16,746 nucleotides of DNA from JBIOUF01 sp044866695 (GTDB lineage: Bacteria; Actinomycetota; Actinomycetes; Propionibacteriales; Nocardioidaceae), in contig JBIOUF010000135.1 of assembly GCA_044866695.1 (NCBI GenBank), positions 1 to 16,746 of the forward strand. Direction: 5' to 3'. Shown here one piece after another: positions 1 through 7,864 of the stretch (positions are counted from its first letter, which is position 1; every line of letters begins with the position of its first letter). A program made the translations under genes and the position numbers. Below the pieces are notes generated by a model. That model did no database searches. It worked only from the letters and a program-made list of their open reading frames with translations, and was not told the DNA's origin.

Positions 1-324
1 CGCGGCGACGAGCTCACCGCGCAGGAGGCGGAGAAGGCCGGGACGGCGCGCGGCGCGGCCATCTGGGCGGTCGGCGCGGCGTTCTTCCTCGCCGAGCTCG
101 GCGACAAGACGATGCTGGCGACCATCACGCTGGCCACCCGCGAGGACTGGTTCGGCACCTGGATCGGCAGCACGCTGGGCATGGTGCTGGCCGACGCCCT
201 CGCCATCGGGGTCGGGGCCCTCCTCGGCGCGCGGCTCCCCGAGCGGGCGGTCCGGTACGGCGCCGCGGGAGCGTTCCTGGCCTTCGGGCTGGTGCTGGTC
301 GCGCAGGGCCTGGGCTGGGTCTGA
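1..324 (+). CDS. GDT1/TMEM165 (UPF0016) family cation exporter, 3' part
   Basis: The reading frame is open from the first base and stops at 322-324, so only the C-terminal 107 residues are present. The visible part contains the family signature E-x-G-D-K-T (AELGDKT, Glu codon at 94-96) at the start of a hydrophobic helix, followed by two more hydrophobic stretches ending in a short tail. In this family two E-x-G-D-(K/R)-(T/S) helices, one in each half of the protein, form the ion path; this is the second. Known members are membrane exporters of Mn2+ or Ca2+/H+ antiporters. The charged, glycine-rich segment at the window edge would be the cytoplasmic loop between the two halves. Substrate cannot be told from the sequence. 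Downstream is a repeat element, so it is probably the last gene of its unit. Confidence 0.85.
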   Translation, partial: RGDELTAQEAEKAGTARGAAIWAVGAAFFLAELGDKTMLATITLATREDWFGTWIGSTLGMVLADALAIGVGALLGARLPERAVRYGAAGAFLAFGLVLVAQGLGWV

Positions 325-336
325 AGCGCGGGTCGG

Positions 337-428
337 CGTGCTTGTGGCCGATCCCTGCAACAACCCGCGCTTGTGGCCGAGGACTGCGGCGACACGCCGA
401 CGACGGTTGCGGTTGTCGGCCACAAACC
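337..428. repeat. 92-bp structured direct repeat, copy 1
   Basis: This segment is repeated at 1147-1238, exactly 810 bp away in the same orientation, with 89 of 92 bases identical (differences at 402, 415 and 424). Internally it holds TTGTGGCCGA twice (342-351, 371-380) and the exact inverted copy TCGGCCACAA (416-425), so two alternative 10-bp stems are possible. A small hairpin, CGGCG-ACA-CGCCG (387-399), lies inside. It begins 12 nt after the stop of the upstream gene. It looks like a REP- or MITE-like dispersed intergenic element. No T-tract follows, so it is not a classical intrinsic terminator. Confidence 0.85.
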
Positions 429-456
429 GCGGTGAGCGCACCCGGAGGATCCGCCG

Positions 457-1131
457 TCAGCGCGCCCAGACCCGGTGGATCCCCACCGCGGCGAAACCAG
501 CGGCGAGCGCCTGGTCGAGGTCCTCGTCGCGTTCGTACCCCACGATGGCCCGCCCCGGGAACATCGCCTCCGCGGCGGCGGCGAGGTCCGCCCACCCGAC
601 CGGAGACCGGCCGGGTGCGGCGAACACGTTGCTGAGCAGTACGGCGCCGGTGCCGAGCAGCAGCACCGCCCCTCCGGTCGGGTCGTCCACGTCGTCGCGG
701 GCCAGGAAGCAGAACGCCGACCGGTCCAGCAGCGCCGGCACCAGCACGTCCGCGGTGTCGTGCCGGCTGTTCCACACCTCGAGCTCCTCGGCAGTGCGGA
801 CGGCGCGCCACGGGTCGGCCCGCGGCGCCGCGCCGGTGGGCGGCCGGTGCACCCAGGACGCCTCGAACAGCAGGTCGAACCCCTCCGCGGAGAGGTCGGT
901 CGCTGCGAACGGGTCGGCGACGCTGCAGCTCTCCCACGGGTCCACGGCTCGCAGCACCGCGTCCGGGTGGGCACCTGGCTCGACCACCACCGCGGCCGAG
1001 TGCAGGGGCGGCGGAGCGCCGTGACAGCGCCAGACGGTCTCCGCGACGCTGGTGGCGATGCCGTGAGCGGCGAAGACCGCGTCGTACCAGGCCAGGCTGG
1101 CGTCCACCGCGGTGCGTAGGCGTGGGTCCAT
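457..1131 (-). CDS. Unrecognised 224-residue protein, weakly GNAT-like
   Basis: I do not recognise this protein with confidence. It is acidic, lacks a signal peptide or membrane segments, and begins MDPRLRTAVDASLAWYDAVF. The C-terminal third (AVLLLGTGAVLLSNVF, then a predicted helix, then AIVGYERDEDLDQALAAGFAAVGIHRVWAR) has the rhythm of the end of a GNAT fold, but I do not see the acetyl-CoA binding motif (Q/R-x-x-G-x-G/A). The start is uncertain. ATG at 1131 gives the natural-looking N-terminus, but GGGAGG sits only about one base upstream. ATG at 1140 is in frame, and the frame stays open to a GTG at 1233 inside the repeat, where the encoded residues (basic, repeat-derived) look non-native. 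It lies alone between two direct repeats. Coding preference is like its neighbours. Confidence 0.7.
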   Translation of the reverse strand: MDPRLRTAVDASLAWYDAVFAAHGIATSVAETVWRCHGAPPPLHSAAVVVEPGAHPDAVLRAVDPWESCSVADPFAATDLSAEGFDLLFEASWVHRPPTGAAPRADPWRAVRTAEELEVWNSRHDTADVLVPALLDRSAFCFLARDDVDDPTGGAVLLLGTGAVLLSNVFAAPGRSPVGWADLAAAAEAMFPGRAIVGYERDEDLDQALAAGFAAVGIHRVWAR

Positions 1132-1146
1132 GCCTCCCATGCTGCC

Positions 1147-1238
1147 CGTGCTTGTGGCCGATCCCTGCAACAACCCGCGCTTGTGGCCGAGGACTGCGGC
1201 GACACGCCGACAACGGTTGCGGTTATCGGCCACGAACC
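1147..1238. repeat. 92-bp structured direct repeat, copy 2
   Basis: Second copy of the element at 337-428, same orientation, with three base differences (1212, 1225, 1234). The change at 1234 weakens the terminal inverted arm by one base pair (TCGGCCACGA against TTGTGGCCGA). It lies just upstream of the start of the 457-1131 gene, so that gene's promoter and leader would have to lie within or beside it, and downstream of the large dehydrogenase gene, 22 bp from its stop codon. Confidence 0.85.
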
Positions 1239-1260
1239 AGCCGGCGCGGCCGCGGACCGG

Positions 1261-4032
1261 TCACGGCGATGGCGTGCGCAGCCGGCCGGCCAGCAGGCGG
1301 GCCAGCGGCATGGCGGGACGGCCGGAGAGCTGCCCGACCTGGAGCCGGCAGCTGAAGCCGTCCGCGACCACGACGGCGTCGGGATGGTCGGCGAGCACGG
1401 GCAGGAACGACTGCTCCGCGCAGGCCCGCGAGACCCCCTCGTGCCCGCGTTCCAGCCCGAAGCTGCCGGCCAGCCCGCAGCAGCCCTCCTCGACGCTGGT
1501 CACGGTCAGCCCGAGCCGGGACAGCAGGCGCTGGTCGGCGGCGGTCCCGAAGACCGCGCGCTGGTGGCAGTGGAACTGCGCGACCAGGTCGCCCGTCGTC
1601 GCCGCGAGCGGCAGGTCGGCGTGGACCAGGACCTCGGCCAGCGTGCGCACCCGCCGGGCCACGCCCCGCGCCGCGGGGGTGCCCAGCAGCCCCGGCAGGT
1701 CGCCGCGCAGCGTCGCGGCGCAGCTGGGCTCGAGGACCACGACCGGCCCGTCTCCACCGGCGAGCGCGGTCACCGCCCGGCGCATCACCGTCGCGGCGCG
1801 CCCCAGCTGCCCGGTGGTCACCCAGGTCAGGCCGCAGCAGACCTCCGGGCCGACGACCGAGACGTGGTGACCGGCCGCGGCGAGCAGGGTCCGGGCGTCT
1901 TCTGCGGCCGACGGGTCGAACGCGGCGGTGAACGTGTCCAGCCACAGCGTGACGGGGCGGCCGTCTGCCGGGCCGGACCGCCGGGACGGCGTCGGACCGG
2001 CAGCGAGCCGGGGCAGGGGCCGGCCGGGATCCAGGCCGCCCAGCCGGGCGGGCAGCGGGCCGGCCAGGACCCGGTTGGCCAGGCCGGGCGCGCCGCGGGC
2101 CAGCCGCAGCCAGACCGGCAGCCAGCCCAGCGCGTAGTGGCTGCGCGGGCGCGGCCGCCGCCGGTAGTGCTGGTGCAGGAACTCCGCCTTGTACGTCGCC
2201 ATGTCGACCGAGACCGGGCACTCCGAGGCGCACGCCTTGCAGGCCAGGCACAGGTCCAGCGCCCCGCGCACCTCCTCCGAGCGCCAGCCGTCGTCGGCGA
2301 GGCTGCCCTGGAGCATCTCGAAGAGCAGCCGGGCGCGGCCCCGGGTGCTGTGCCGCTCGTCCCGGGTCGCCCGGTACGACGGGCACATGCCGCCCCCGCC
2401 GTCCCGCCGGCAGGCGCCGACCCCGACGCAGCGCCGCGCCGCCTTGGCGATCGAGCCGCCGTCGTCGGCGTACCCGAAGGCCAGGTCGACGCGCGGGCCG
2501 GTCCGGTGCAGCGCCAGCCGCAGGTCCGCGTCGAGCGGCACCGGGTCGACCAGCACTCCGGGGTTGAACACCCGTCCGGGGTCGAAGACGTGCTTGAACG
2601 CCGCGAAGGCGGCCAGCGCGTCGGCGGAGTACATCCGGTCCAGCAGCGCCGAGCGGGACCGCCCGTCGCCGTGCTCCCCCGACAGCGAGCCCTGGTGCGC
2701 GACGACCAGGTCGGCGGCGTCTGCCTGGAACCGCCGGTACGCCGCCCGGCCGGCACCGGTGAGCAGGTCGTGGTCGACCCTCACGTGCACGCAGCCCTCG
2801 CCGAAGTGCCCGTACACCACCCCGTCCCGGCCGTGCTCGGCCAGCAGCGCCCGGAAGTCGCGCAGGTACCCGGCCAGCCGCTCCGGCGGCACCGCGGCGT
2901 CCTCGAAGCCCGGCCAGGCCTCCGCGCCGTCGACGGTGCGGGTCGCCAGCCCGGCGCCGCGCTCGCGGACCGCCCAGACCGCCCGCTGGGCCCCCGGATC
3001 GGTGAGCAGGTCCCAGCCGGCCGGGTCGCCCGCGGCGTCGACCACCCGCCGGGCCCGCTCGCGGACCTCCTGGGGTCCGCTGCCGCCGACCTCGACCAGC
3101 AGCCAGGCCGACCCGGGCGGCAGCTCCGGGCGCCGGTGCGGCCCGGGCCGTGCGTCGAAGGTGCGGACCAGCCGGTCGTCGATGCCCTCGACCGTCATGG
3201 GCCGGGCCGGGAGAAGGGCCGGCGCCGCCTCGGCCGCCCGGGCCTCGGTGGCGAAGCCGAGCACCACCAACGCCCGCTGCGGTGGTGGCGCGACCAGCCG
3301 CACGCGCACCGCGGTGACCACCCCGCAGGTTCCCTCGGCACCGGTCAGCGCCCGGGCCACCGAGAAGCCGCGCTCGGGCAGCAGGTGGTGCAGGCCGTAG
3401 CCGGACCCCTGACGTGCGAACCGGCCGAGCTCGGTCCGCAGCACGGCGAGGTACTGCTCCCTCAGCGCCGACAGCGCGGCGTCGTACCGGCCCGACGACG
3501 CCCACGCGGTCTCCCCCGCCGCGTCCATCAGCTCCACGTCGAGGACGTTGTCGGCGGTGGTGCCCCACAGCACCGAGTGCGCGCCACAGGCGTTGGTGCC
3601 CACCATGCCGCCGAGGGTGCAGCGGTCGTGCGTGGACGGGTCGGGCCCGAAGCGCAGGCCGTGCGGGGCGGCGGCCGACTGCAGCCGGTCCAGCACGACA
3701 CCGGGCTGCACCACGGCGGTGCCGGCCTCGGGGTCCAGGGCGAGGACCCCGGTGAGGTGCCGGGAGTGGTCGAGCACGACGCCCTCGCCGAGTGCCGCCC
3801 CCGCGACGCCGGTGCCCGCGCCCCGGCTGGTGACCGGGACGCCCTCCGCGGCGCACCCCCGGACCACGGCGGCGACGTCCGCCCTGCTTCGGGGAAACAC
3901 CACCGCCGCGGGCAGGACCCGGTGGTTGGACGCGTCGGCGGAGTAGGCCGCCAGGGTGCCGCGGTCGGTCCCCACCTCGCCGCCCACCCGGGCCCGCAGG
4001 TCGGCCAGCCACCGCGCGCCGACGCCGGTCAC
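1261..4032 (-). CDS. FAD-linked oxidase / 4Fe-4S dehydrogenase (D-2-hydroxyacid dehydrogenase type)
   Basis: A 923-residue fusion of a VAO-type FAD domain with a GlpC-like iron-sulfur half. The FAD-binding part (about residues 30-210) includes TSRGAGTGVAGAAL and PSTHDRCTLGGMVGTNACG. The oxidase C-terminal domain follows, with VVYGHFGEGCVHVR and GEHGDGRSR that line the substrate and metal site in D-lactate and D-2-hydroxyglutarate dehydrogenases. Cysteine clusters CVGVGAC with MCPSYR (near residue 535) and CLACKACASECP (near 594) should bind two 4Fe-4S clusters. Two CCG motifs (EVCCGLTW near 730 and EGCCGLAGSFG near 848) complete the domain. The family oxidises D-2-hydroxy acids and passes electrons to the respiratory chain; E. 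coli YdiJ has the same order of domains. The exact substrate is not determinable. GTG at 4032-4030 overlaps the TGA of the MarR gene (GTGA), so the two are probably translated together. Confidence 0.9.
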   Translation of the reverse strand: MTGVGARWLADLRARVGGEVGTDRGTLAAYSADASNHRVLPAAVVFPRSRADVAAVVRGCAAEGVPVTSRGAGTGVAGAALGEGVVLDHSRHLTGVLALDPEAGTAVVQPGVVLDRLQSAAAPHGLRFGPDPSTHDRCTLGGMVGTNACGAHSVLWGTTADNVLDVELMDAAGETAWASSGRYDAALSALREQYLAVLRTELGRFARQGSGYGLHHLLPERGFSVARALTGAEGTCGVVTAVRVRLVAPPPQRALVVLGFATEARAAEAAPALLPARPMTVEGIDDRLVRTFDARPGPHRRPELPPGSAWLLVEVGGSGPQEVRERARRVVDAAGDPAGWDLLTDPGAQRAVWAVRERGAGLATRTVDGAEAWPGFEDAAVPPERLAGYLRDFRALLAEHGRDGVVYGHFGEGCVHVRVDHDLLTGAGRAAYRRFQADAADLVVAHQGSLSGEHGDGRSRSALLDRMYSADALAAFAAFKHVFDPGRVFNPGVLVDPVPLDADLRLALHRTGPRVDLAFGYADDGGSIAKAARRCVGVGACRRDGGGGMCPSYRATRDERHSTRGRARLLFEMLQGSLADDGWRSEEVRGALDLCLACKACASECPVSVDMATYKAEFLHQHYRRRPRPRSHYALGWLPVWLRLARGAPGLANRVLAGPLPARLGGLDPGRPLPRLAAGPTPSRRSGPADGRPVTLWLDTFTAAFDPSAAEDARTLLAAAGHHVSVVGPEVCCGLTWVTTGQLGRAATVMRRAVTALAGGDGPVVVLEPSCAATLRGDLPGLLGTPAARGVARRVRTLAEVLVHADLPLAATTGDLVAQFHCHQRAVFGTAADQRLLSRLGLTVTSVEEGCCGLAGSFGLERGHEGVSRACAEQSFLPVLADHPDAVVVADGFSCRLQVGQLSGRPAMPLARLLAGRLRTPSP

Positions 4033-4523
4033 GGGCCGGTGACCTCGCGGCCCGCCTCGAGCGCCCCGCGCAGGTAGGCGGTGACGACGGCCCGCTCGTG
4101 GTCGTCCAGTCCCTCGTCGAGGCGCCGCAGCGCCACGAACATCGGCGTGAGCAGCCGCCGGACCTCCTCGCGGCCGGAGGTGGTCAGGTGCACCTCGGTA
4201 CGCCGCCGGTCGCCGGCGTGCGGATGGCGCTGGGCGTGCCCGCGTCCGGCCAGGCGGTCCACGATGCCGGTCGCCGCGGCCGTCGTGACCTGCAGCCGGC
4301 GGGCCAGCTCGGCGGGCCCCACCGGACCGGCCGCGAGGTGCTCCAGCGCCCGGATGTCGGTCTCGCCGAGCCCGGTGCGGCGGGCGACGGCCTGACGTAC
4401 CCGGGCGCCCAGGTCCATCACCTCGCGCAGGGCGAGCAGCGAGCCGGTCTGCTCCCACGACGGCGCGGGAGGCGGCCCCGGCTCGCCGCGCCGGCGTGGG
4501 GTCTGGCTCCGAATTTCGCTCAT
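4029..4523 (-). CDS. MarR-family transcriptional regulator
   Basis: A 164-residue protein of normal MarR length. The winged-helix core is clear: DIRALEHLAAGPVGPAELARRLQVTTAAATGIVDRLAGRGHAQ with the helix-turn-helix at LARRLQVTTAAATGIVDRL, followed by the wing HPHAGDRRRTEVHLTTSGREEV. The D-x-R-(R/x)-x-x-x-x-L-T motif typical of the wing is present. Flanking helices serve as the dimer interface. ATG at 4523-4521 is chosen because coding character ends there and the AT-rich intergenic region begins; the ribosome binding site in front is weak. It probably controls its own operon and the divergent MMPL exporter through the dyad at 4537-4554. Its inducer may be an organic acid or a toxic phenolic-type ligand, but this is a guess from the family. 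Confidence 0.92.
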   Translation of the reverse strand: MSEIRSQTPRRRGEPGPPPAPSWEQTGSLLALREVMDLGARVRQAVARRTGLGETDIRALEHLAAGPVGPAELARRLQVTTAAATGIVDRLAGRGHAQRHPHAGDRRRTEVHLTTSGREEVRRLLTPMFVALRRLDEGLDDHERAVVTAYLRGALEAGREVTGP

Positions 4524-4527
4524 CTGC

Positions 4528-4554
4528 TTGACTGCTAGTTTACTTAGGTATTCT
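4528..4554 (+). promoter_or_regulatory. Candidate MMPL promoter (TTGACT / TATTCT)
   Basis: TTGACT (4528-4533) matches a -35 box in five of six positions and TATTCT (4549-4554) is a plausible -10 box (TAnnnT). The spacing of 15 nt is short, which is often seen in regulated promoters. This would put transcription start about 30 nt before the TTG start of the exporter gene. The dyad at 4537-4554 covers the spacer and the -10 box, fitting repression by the adjacent MarR protein. Confidence 0.45.
4537..4554. promoter_or_regulatory. Candidate MarR operator, imperfect 18-bp palindrome
   Basis: AGTTTACTTAGGTATTCT pairs with its reverse complement at 12 of 18 positions, with half-site core TAC/GTA around a central TTAG. 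It is the most AT-rich stretch in the region and lies between the divergent MarR and MMPL genes, 13 nt from the MarR start codon. MarR dimers typically bind palindromes of about this size between divergent genes. A single protein could thus repress both directions. Confidence 0.5.
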
Positions 4555-4589
4555 GTTCTCACCGGCTCGCGACCCGCAAGGAGACCACG

Positions 4590-6692
4590 TTGGACCGGAC
4601 CAGCCTCCCACCGTCCCGCCCGGCGCTCGGCGCCTGGCCTCGGTTCGCGCTGGGCAGGGGGGCCTGGCTGGTCGCCCTGCTGCCGCTGCTGGTCGGCGGC
4701 CTGCTGGTCGGCGTGGTCGGCGAGGGAGAGCGGGACCGCACGCCGGTCGACTCGCTCCCCGAGGGCTACGACAGCACACAGGCGGTGGCCCTCTCCGAGG
4801 AGCTGCCGGACAGCGACGCGACCACGGCGGTCGTGCTGTTCACCGCCGACCAGGGCCGGCTGAACGCGGACCAGCGCCGCGACGTGCGGGCACTCATGGG
4901 CGACCTGGTCCCCGACGGGCGGGCCGTCGTCGTGCCGTCCCGGGACGGTACGGCGGCCCTGGGCGTCGTACCGGTCGAGGCGGCCAGCGCCACCGAGACC
5001 GCCGACGCCGTCACCGCCCTTCGCGAACGGCTCGCCGAGGACGTGCCGTCCGGGGTCACCGCCCAGGTGACCGGACCGGCCGGCATCGAGGCGGACCTCG
5101 TCGCGGTCTTCGACGGGGCGAACACCCGGCTGCTGCTGGTGACTGCGGTGGTCGTGGCGGTGCTTCTCGTGGTGACCTACCGCAGCCCCGTGCTGTGGAC
5201 GCTTCCCCTGCTGGTCGTCGGGATCGCTGACCGCACCGCCGCCGTCCTGGCCACCCAGCTGCTCGCGGCCCTGGACGTGGCGTGGGACGAGTCCACGATC
5301 GGCATCTTGTCGGTGCTGGTCTTCGGGGCCGGCACGAACTACGCGCTGCTGCTGGTCTCCCGCTACCGCGACGAGCTGCGCGCGACCGCGTCCCGGCAAG
5401 CCGCCATGGCCCGCGCGCTGCGGCGGACCGCGGAGCCGGTGCTGTGCAGCGCCGGCACGGTCATCGCCGGGCTGCTGACCCTGCTGCTCTCCCTGGTCCC
5501 CACCACCCGGGGCCTGGGGCTGGCCTGCGCGGTCGGCATCGTGGTGGCCGCGACGTTCGTGCTGGTCTGCCTGCCCGCACTGCTGGTGCTGTTCGGGCGG
5601 TGGGTGTTCTGGCCGAAGGTGCCGCGCGAGGGCGACCCGACGCTGGGCGAGTCGCGGTCGGCCTGGCGACGGGTGGGCGACCGGGTCGCGCGGCGGCCCG
5701 CGACCGTCGCCGCCCTCGTGATGGTCGTGCTCGCGGCGATGGCCGCCGGGCTGACGCGGGTCCAGCTCGGGCTGGACGAGGCCGACCAGTTCCTGGACAC
5801 CCCCGAGGCGATCACCGCGGCGGAGCGGATCGCCGAGTCGTTCCCGGCCGGCACCGCCTCTCCTACCACGGTGCTCACCCGCGACGAGCCGCGAGCGGTG
5901 GCCGCTGCCGCGCGGCACACCGGCGGCGTCGCGTCGGTGCGCCCGGCCGCGTCCGGCAACGGCGTGGCCGAGCTCGACGTGGTGCTCACCGGAGCGTCCG
6001 GCTCCGCCGAGGCCGAGGCCGCCGTCCGCGCGCTGCGCGACTCGCTGGCGACGTTCGACGACACCCACGTCGGGGGCGCGGAGGCGGAGGCGATGGACGC
6101 CCGGGACGGCGCGGCGCGCGACCGCATGCTGCTGGTCCCGCTGATCCTCGGGCTCGTGCTGGTCGCGCTGACCCTGCTGCTGCGGGCGGTCGTGGCGCCG
6201 GTGCTGCTGGTGGCCACCGTGGTGGCGACGTACGCCGCCAGCCTGGGGGTGTCCTGGTGGCTGTTCGCCGGGCCCCTCGGATTCGAGGCCCTGGACGTGG
6301 GGGTGCCGCTGCTGGCCTTCTTGTTCCTCGTGGCGCTCGGCGTGGACTACAACATCTTCCTGGTCACCCGGGCCCGCGAGGAGGCCGACGGCCGCGGCAC
6401 CCGCGAGGGGATGCTGCGGGCGCTGGCTGCCACGGGCGGCGTGATCACCAGCGCGGGCATCCTGCTGGCAGCGGTGTTCGCGGTGCTCGGCGTGCTGCCG
6501 CTGGTGGTGCTGGCCCAGCTCGGCGTGGTGATCTGCATCGGCGTGCTGCTGGACACGCTCGTGGTCCGCACGCTGCTGGTGCCGGCGCTTGCGCTGCTGT
6601 TGGGCGACCGGTTCTGGTGGCCCCGGTCGGGCGGCCGGACCGTCGCCCCGACCGCCCACGAGATGGCGCTCAGCCGCCCAGGCGGGCGTTGA
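4590..6692 (+). CDS. MMPL-family RND transporter
   Basis: A 700-residue membrane protein with the two-fold repeat of the MMPL/RND family. After a cytoplasmic N-terminus, the first membrane helix is GAWLVALLPLLVGGLLVGVVG (about residues 27-47), followed by an extracytoplasmic loop domain, then a five-helix bundle containing GAGTNYALLLVSRYRDEL (about 246-263). A second helix at GVDYNIFLVTRAREE (about 583-597) carries the matching motif of the second half. Such proteins export lipids, siderophores, drugs or other hydrophobic compounds using the proton gradient. The start is TTG at 4590, supported by AAGGAG at 4578-4583 with a 6-nt spacer. The gene is divergent from the MarR gene and likely repressed by it. 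Its 3' end overlaps the convergent ROK gene by 23 bp. The substrate is unknown. Confidence 0.93.
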   Translation: MDRTSLPPSRPALGAWPRFALGRGAWLVALLPLLVGGLLVGVVGEGERDRTPVDSLPEGYDSTQAVALSEELPDSDATTAVVLFTADQGRLNADQRRDVRALMGDLVPDGRAVVVPSRDGTAALGVVPVEAASATETADAVTALRERLAEDVPSGVTAQVTGPAGIEADLVAVFDGANTRLLLVTAVVVAVLLVVTYRSPVLWTLPLLVVGIADRTAAVLATQLLAALDVAWDESTIGILSVLVFGAGTNYALLLVSRYRDELRATASRQAAMARALRRTAEPVLCSAGTVIAGLLTLLLSLVPTTRGLGLACAVGIVVAATFVLVCLPALLVLFGRWVFWPKVPREGDPTLGESRSAWRRVGDRVARRPATVAALVMVVLAAMAAGLTRVQLGLDEADQFLDTPEAITAAERIAESFPAGTASPTTVLTRDEPRAVAAAARHTGGVASVRPAASGNGVAELDVVLTGASGSAEAEAAVRALRDSLATFDDTHVGGAEAEAMDARDGAARDRMLLVPLILGLVLVALTLLLRAVVAPVLLVATVVATYAASLGVSWWLFAGPLGFEALDVGVPLLAFLFLVALGVDYNIFLVTRAREEADGRGTREGMLRALAATGGVITSAGILLAAVFAVLGVLPLVVLAQLGVVICIGVLLDTLVVRTLLVPALALLLGDRFWWPRSGGRTVAPTAHEMALSRPGGR

Positions 6693-7824
6693 CGCTCCCG
6701 GCGGAGAGCTCCTGGTCGACCACCATGCGGGTCAGGCCGACGATCGCGGAGTCGTCGCCCAGCGACCCCAGCTCCAGCCTGAGGTGCCGGGTGGCCCGGG
6801 GCAGGCAGAGCCGGTAGAGGGTCTCCCGGATGCCGGCCAGCAGCGGCGCCGAGGCCAGCGCCCCGGCGATCACGACCACCTCGGGGTTGAGCAGCGACAC
6901 CACGGTCGCGGCCACCTCGCCGATCCGCCGGCCGGCCTGCTGGGTGAGCCCGGCCGCCTCCACGTCCCCCGCGGCGAGCAGGCGTCCGACGTCGCGGCCG
7001 GACGTCGCGGGGACCCCGCGCTCGGTGAGCTGCCGGGCGACCGCGCGCCCGCTGGCCACGGCGGCCAGGCAGCCGTGTCCGCCGCACTGGCACCCCGCGT
7101 CGGGCCGGTCGGCCAGCCGGACGTGGCCGATGTCGCCGGCGCCACCGTCGGCACCGGAGTAGGCCCGACCGTCGATGACGATGCCCGAGCCGATCCCGGT
7201 GTCCACCTTGACCAGGCACAGCGCCCGGGCGGCGGGATGCCCGACGGCCTGCTCCCCGAGCGCTGCGGCGTCGGCGTCGTTCGCGGTGAGCACCGGAACC
7301 CCGGGGAACGCCCCGCGGACGCGCTCGGCGACCGGGTAGCCGTCCCACCCCGGCATCATCGGCGGCTGGCTGGGCCGCCCCGACCGCGGGTCGACCGGTC
7401 CCGGCACCGAGATCCCCAGGCCGCACAGGCCCTCGGCCGCCAGGCCGGTGCGCCCCAGCAGCCGCACGCCCGACCCAACGATCTCGGCCAGGGTCCGTTC
7501 GGGCCCGGCGGCCAGGTCGACGTCGACCTCCTCGTCGGCGAGCAGCCGCCCGGCGAGGTCGGTGACCGCCGTCCGGAGGTGGGTGGTGTTCACGGTGGCC
7601 ACCAGCACGTGCGCGTAGCCCACGTTGAGCTGCAGCGCCCGGGGCCGGCGGCCGCCGCCGCCGGGCAGCGGAGCGCCCTCGACGACCAGCCCTTCCCGCA
7701 ACAGCGCGTCGACGCGCTGCGCGACGGTCATCCGGGAGAGGCCCGTGACGTCGACGACCTCCGCGCGAGTGCTGGCCAGGCCGCGCCGGACCAGGTCGAG
7801 CACGTCTCCCGGACCCGTCGGCAT
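6670..7824 (-). CDS. ROK-family transcriptional regulator
   Basis: A 384-residue protein with an N-terminal winged helix (about residues 10-60, including RAEVVDVTGLSRMTVAQRVDALL) followed by a ROK sugar-binding domain. Visible ROK features are CGLGISVPGPVD, the TANDADAAALGE loop (near 180), VDTGIGSGIVIDG, GAGDIGHVRL and the zinc cluster CQCGGHGCLAAVASG (near 243). The ATP phosphate motif D-x-G-G-T-K expected at the start of kinase members is replaced by VATVNTTHLR, so this is a regulator and not a sugar kinase. The Glu that usually follows GCL in the zinc motif is Ala. ATG at 7824 is preceded by AGGAGG at 7835-7830 with a 5-nt spacer. It is divergent from the sugar-uptake operon and is its likely repressor, released by a sugar or sugar phosphate from the pathway. 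Confidence 0.93.
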   Translation of the reverse strand: MPTGPGDVLDLVRRGLASTRAEVVDVTGLSRMTVAQRVDALLREGLVVEGAPLPGGGGRRPRALQLNVGYAHVLVATVNTTHLRTAVTDLAGRLLADEEVDVDLAAGPERTLAEIVGSGVRLLGRTGLAAEGLCGLGISVPGPVDPRSGRPSQPPMMPGWDGYPVAERVRGAFPGVPVLTANDADAAALGEQAVGHPAARALCLVKVDTGIGSGIVIDGRAYSGADGGAGDIGHVRLADRPDAGCQCGGHGCLAAVASGRAVARQLTERGVPATSGRDVGRLLAAGDVEAAGLTQQAGRRIGEVAATVVSLLNPEVVVIAGALASAPLLAGIRETLYRLCLPRATRHLRLELGSLGDDSAIVGLTRMVVDQELSAGSVNARLGG

Positions 7825-7864
7825 GGCCGCCTCCTGTGTACGCCGGGCTGGGACGGCCCGGGCG

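Noticed and set aside
337..428. Rho-independent terminator after the GDT1-type gene
   Set aside because: Hairpins are present but there is no T-tract, and the same sequence occurs again at 1147-1238, so a dispersed repeat is the better description.
1183..4077. Very long plus-strand open frame (964 codons) opposite the FAD/4Fe-4S dehydrogenase gene
   Set aside because: Its translation is low-complexity Arg/Gly/Pro/Ala with no domain, as expected for the antisense of a high-GC gene; the minus-strand frame has clear conserved motifs.
4029..6659. 876-codon minus-strand frame joining the MarR gene to the antisense of the MMPL gene
   Set aside because: Only the last 164 residues are MarR; the rest is Gln/His/Gly/Arg-rich antisense translation, and the AT-rich promoter region lies within it.
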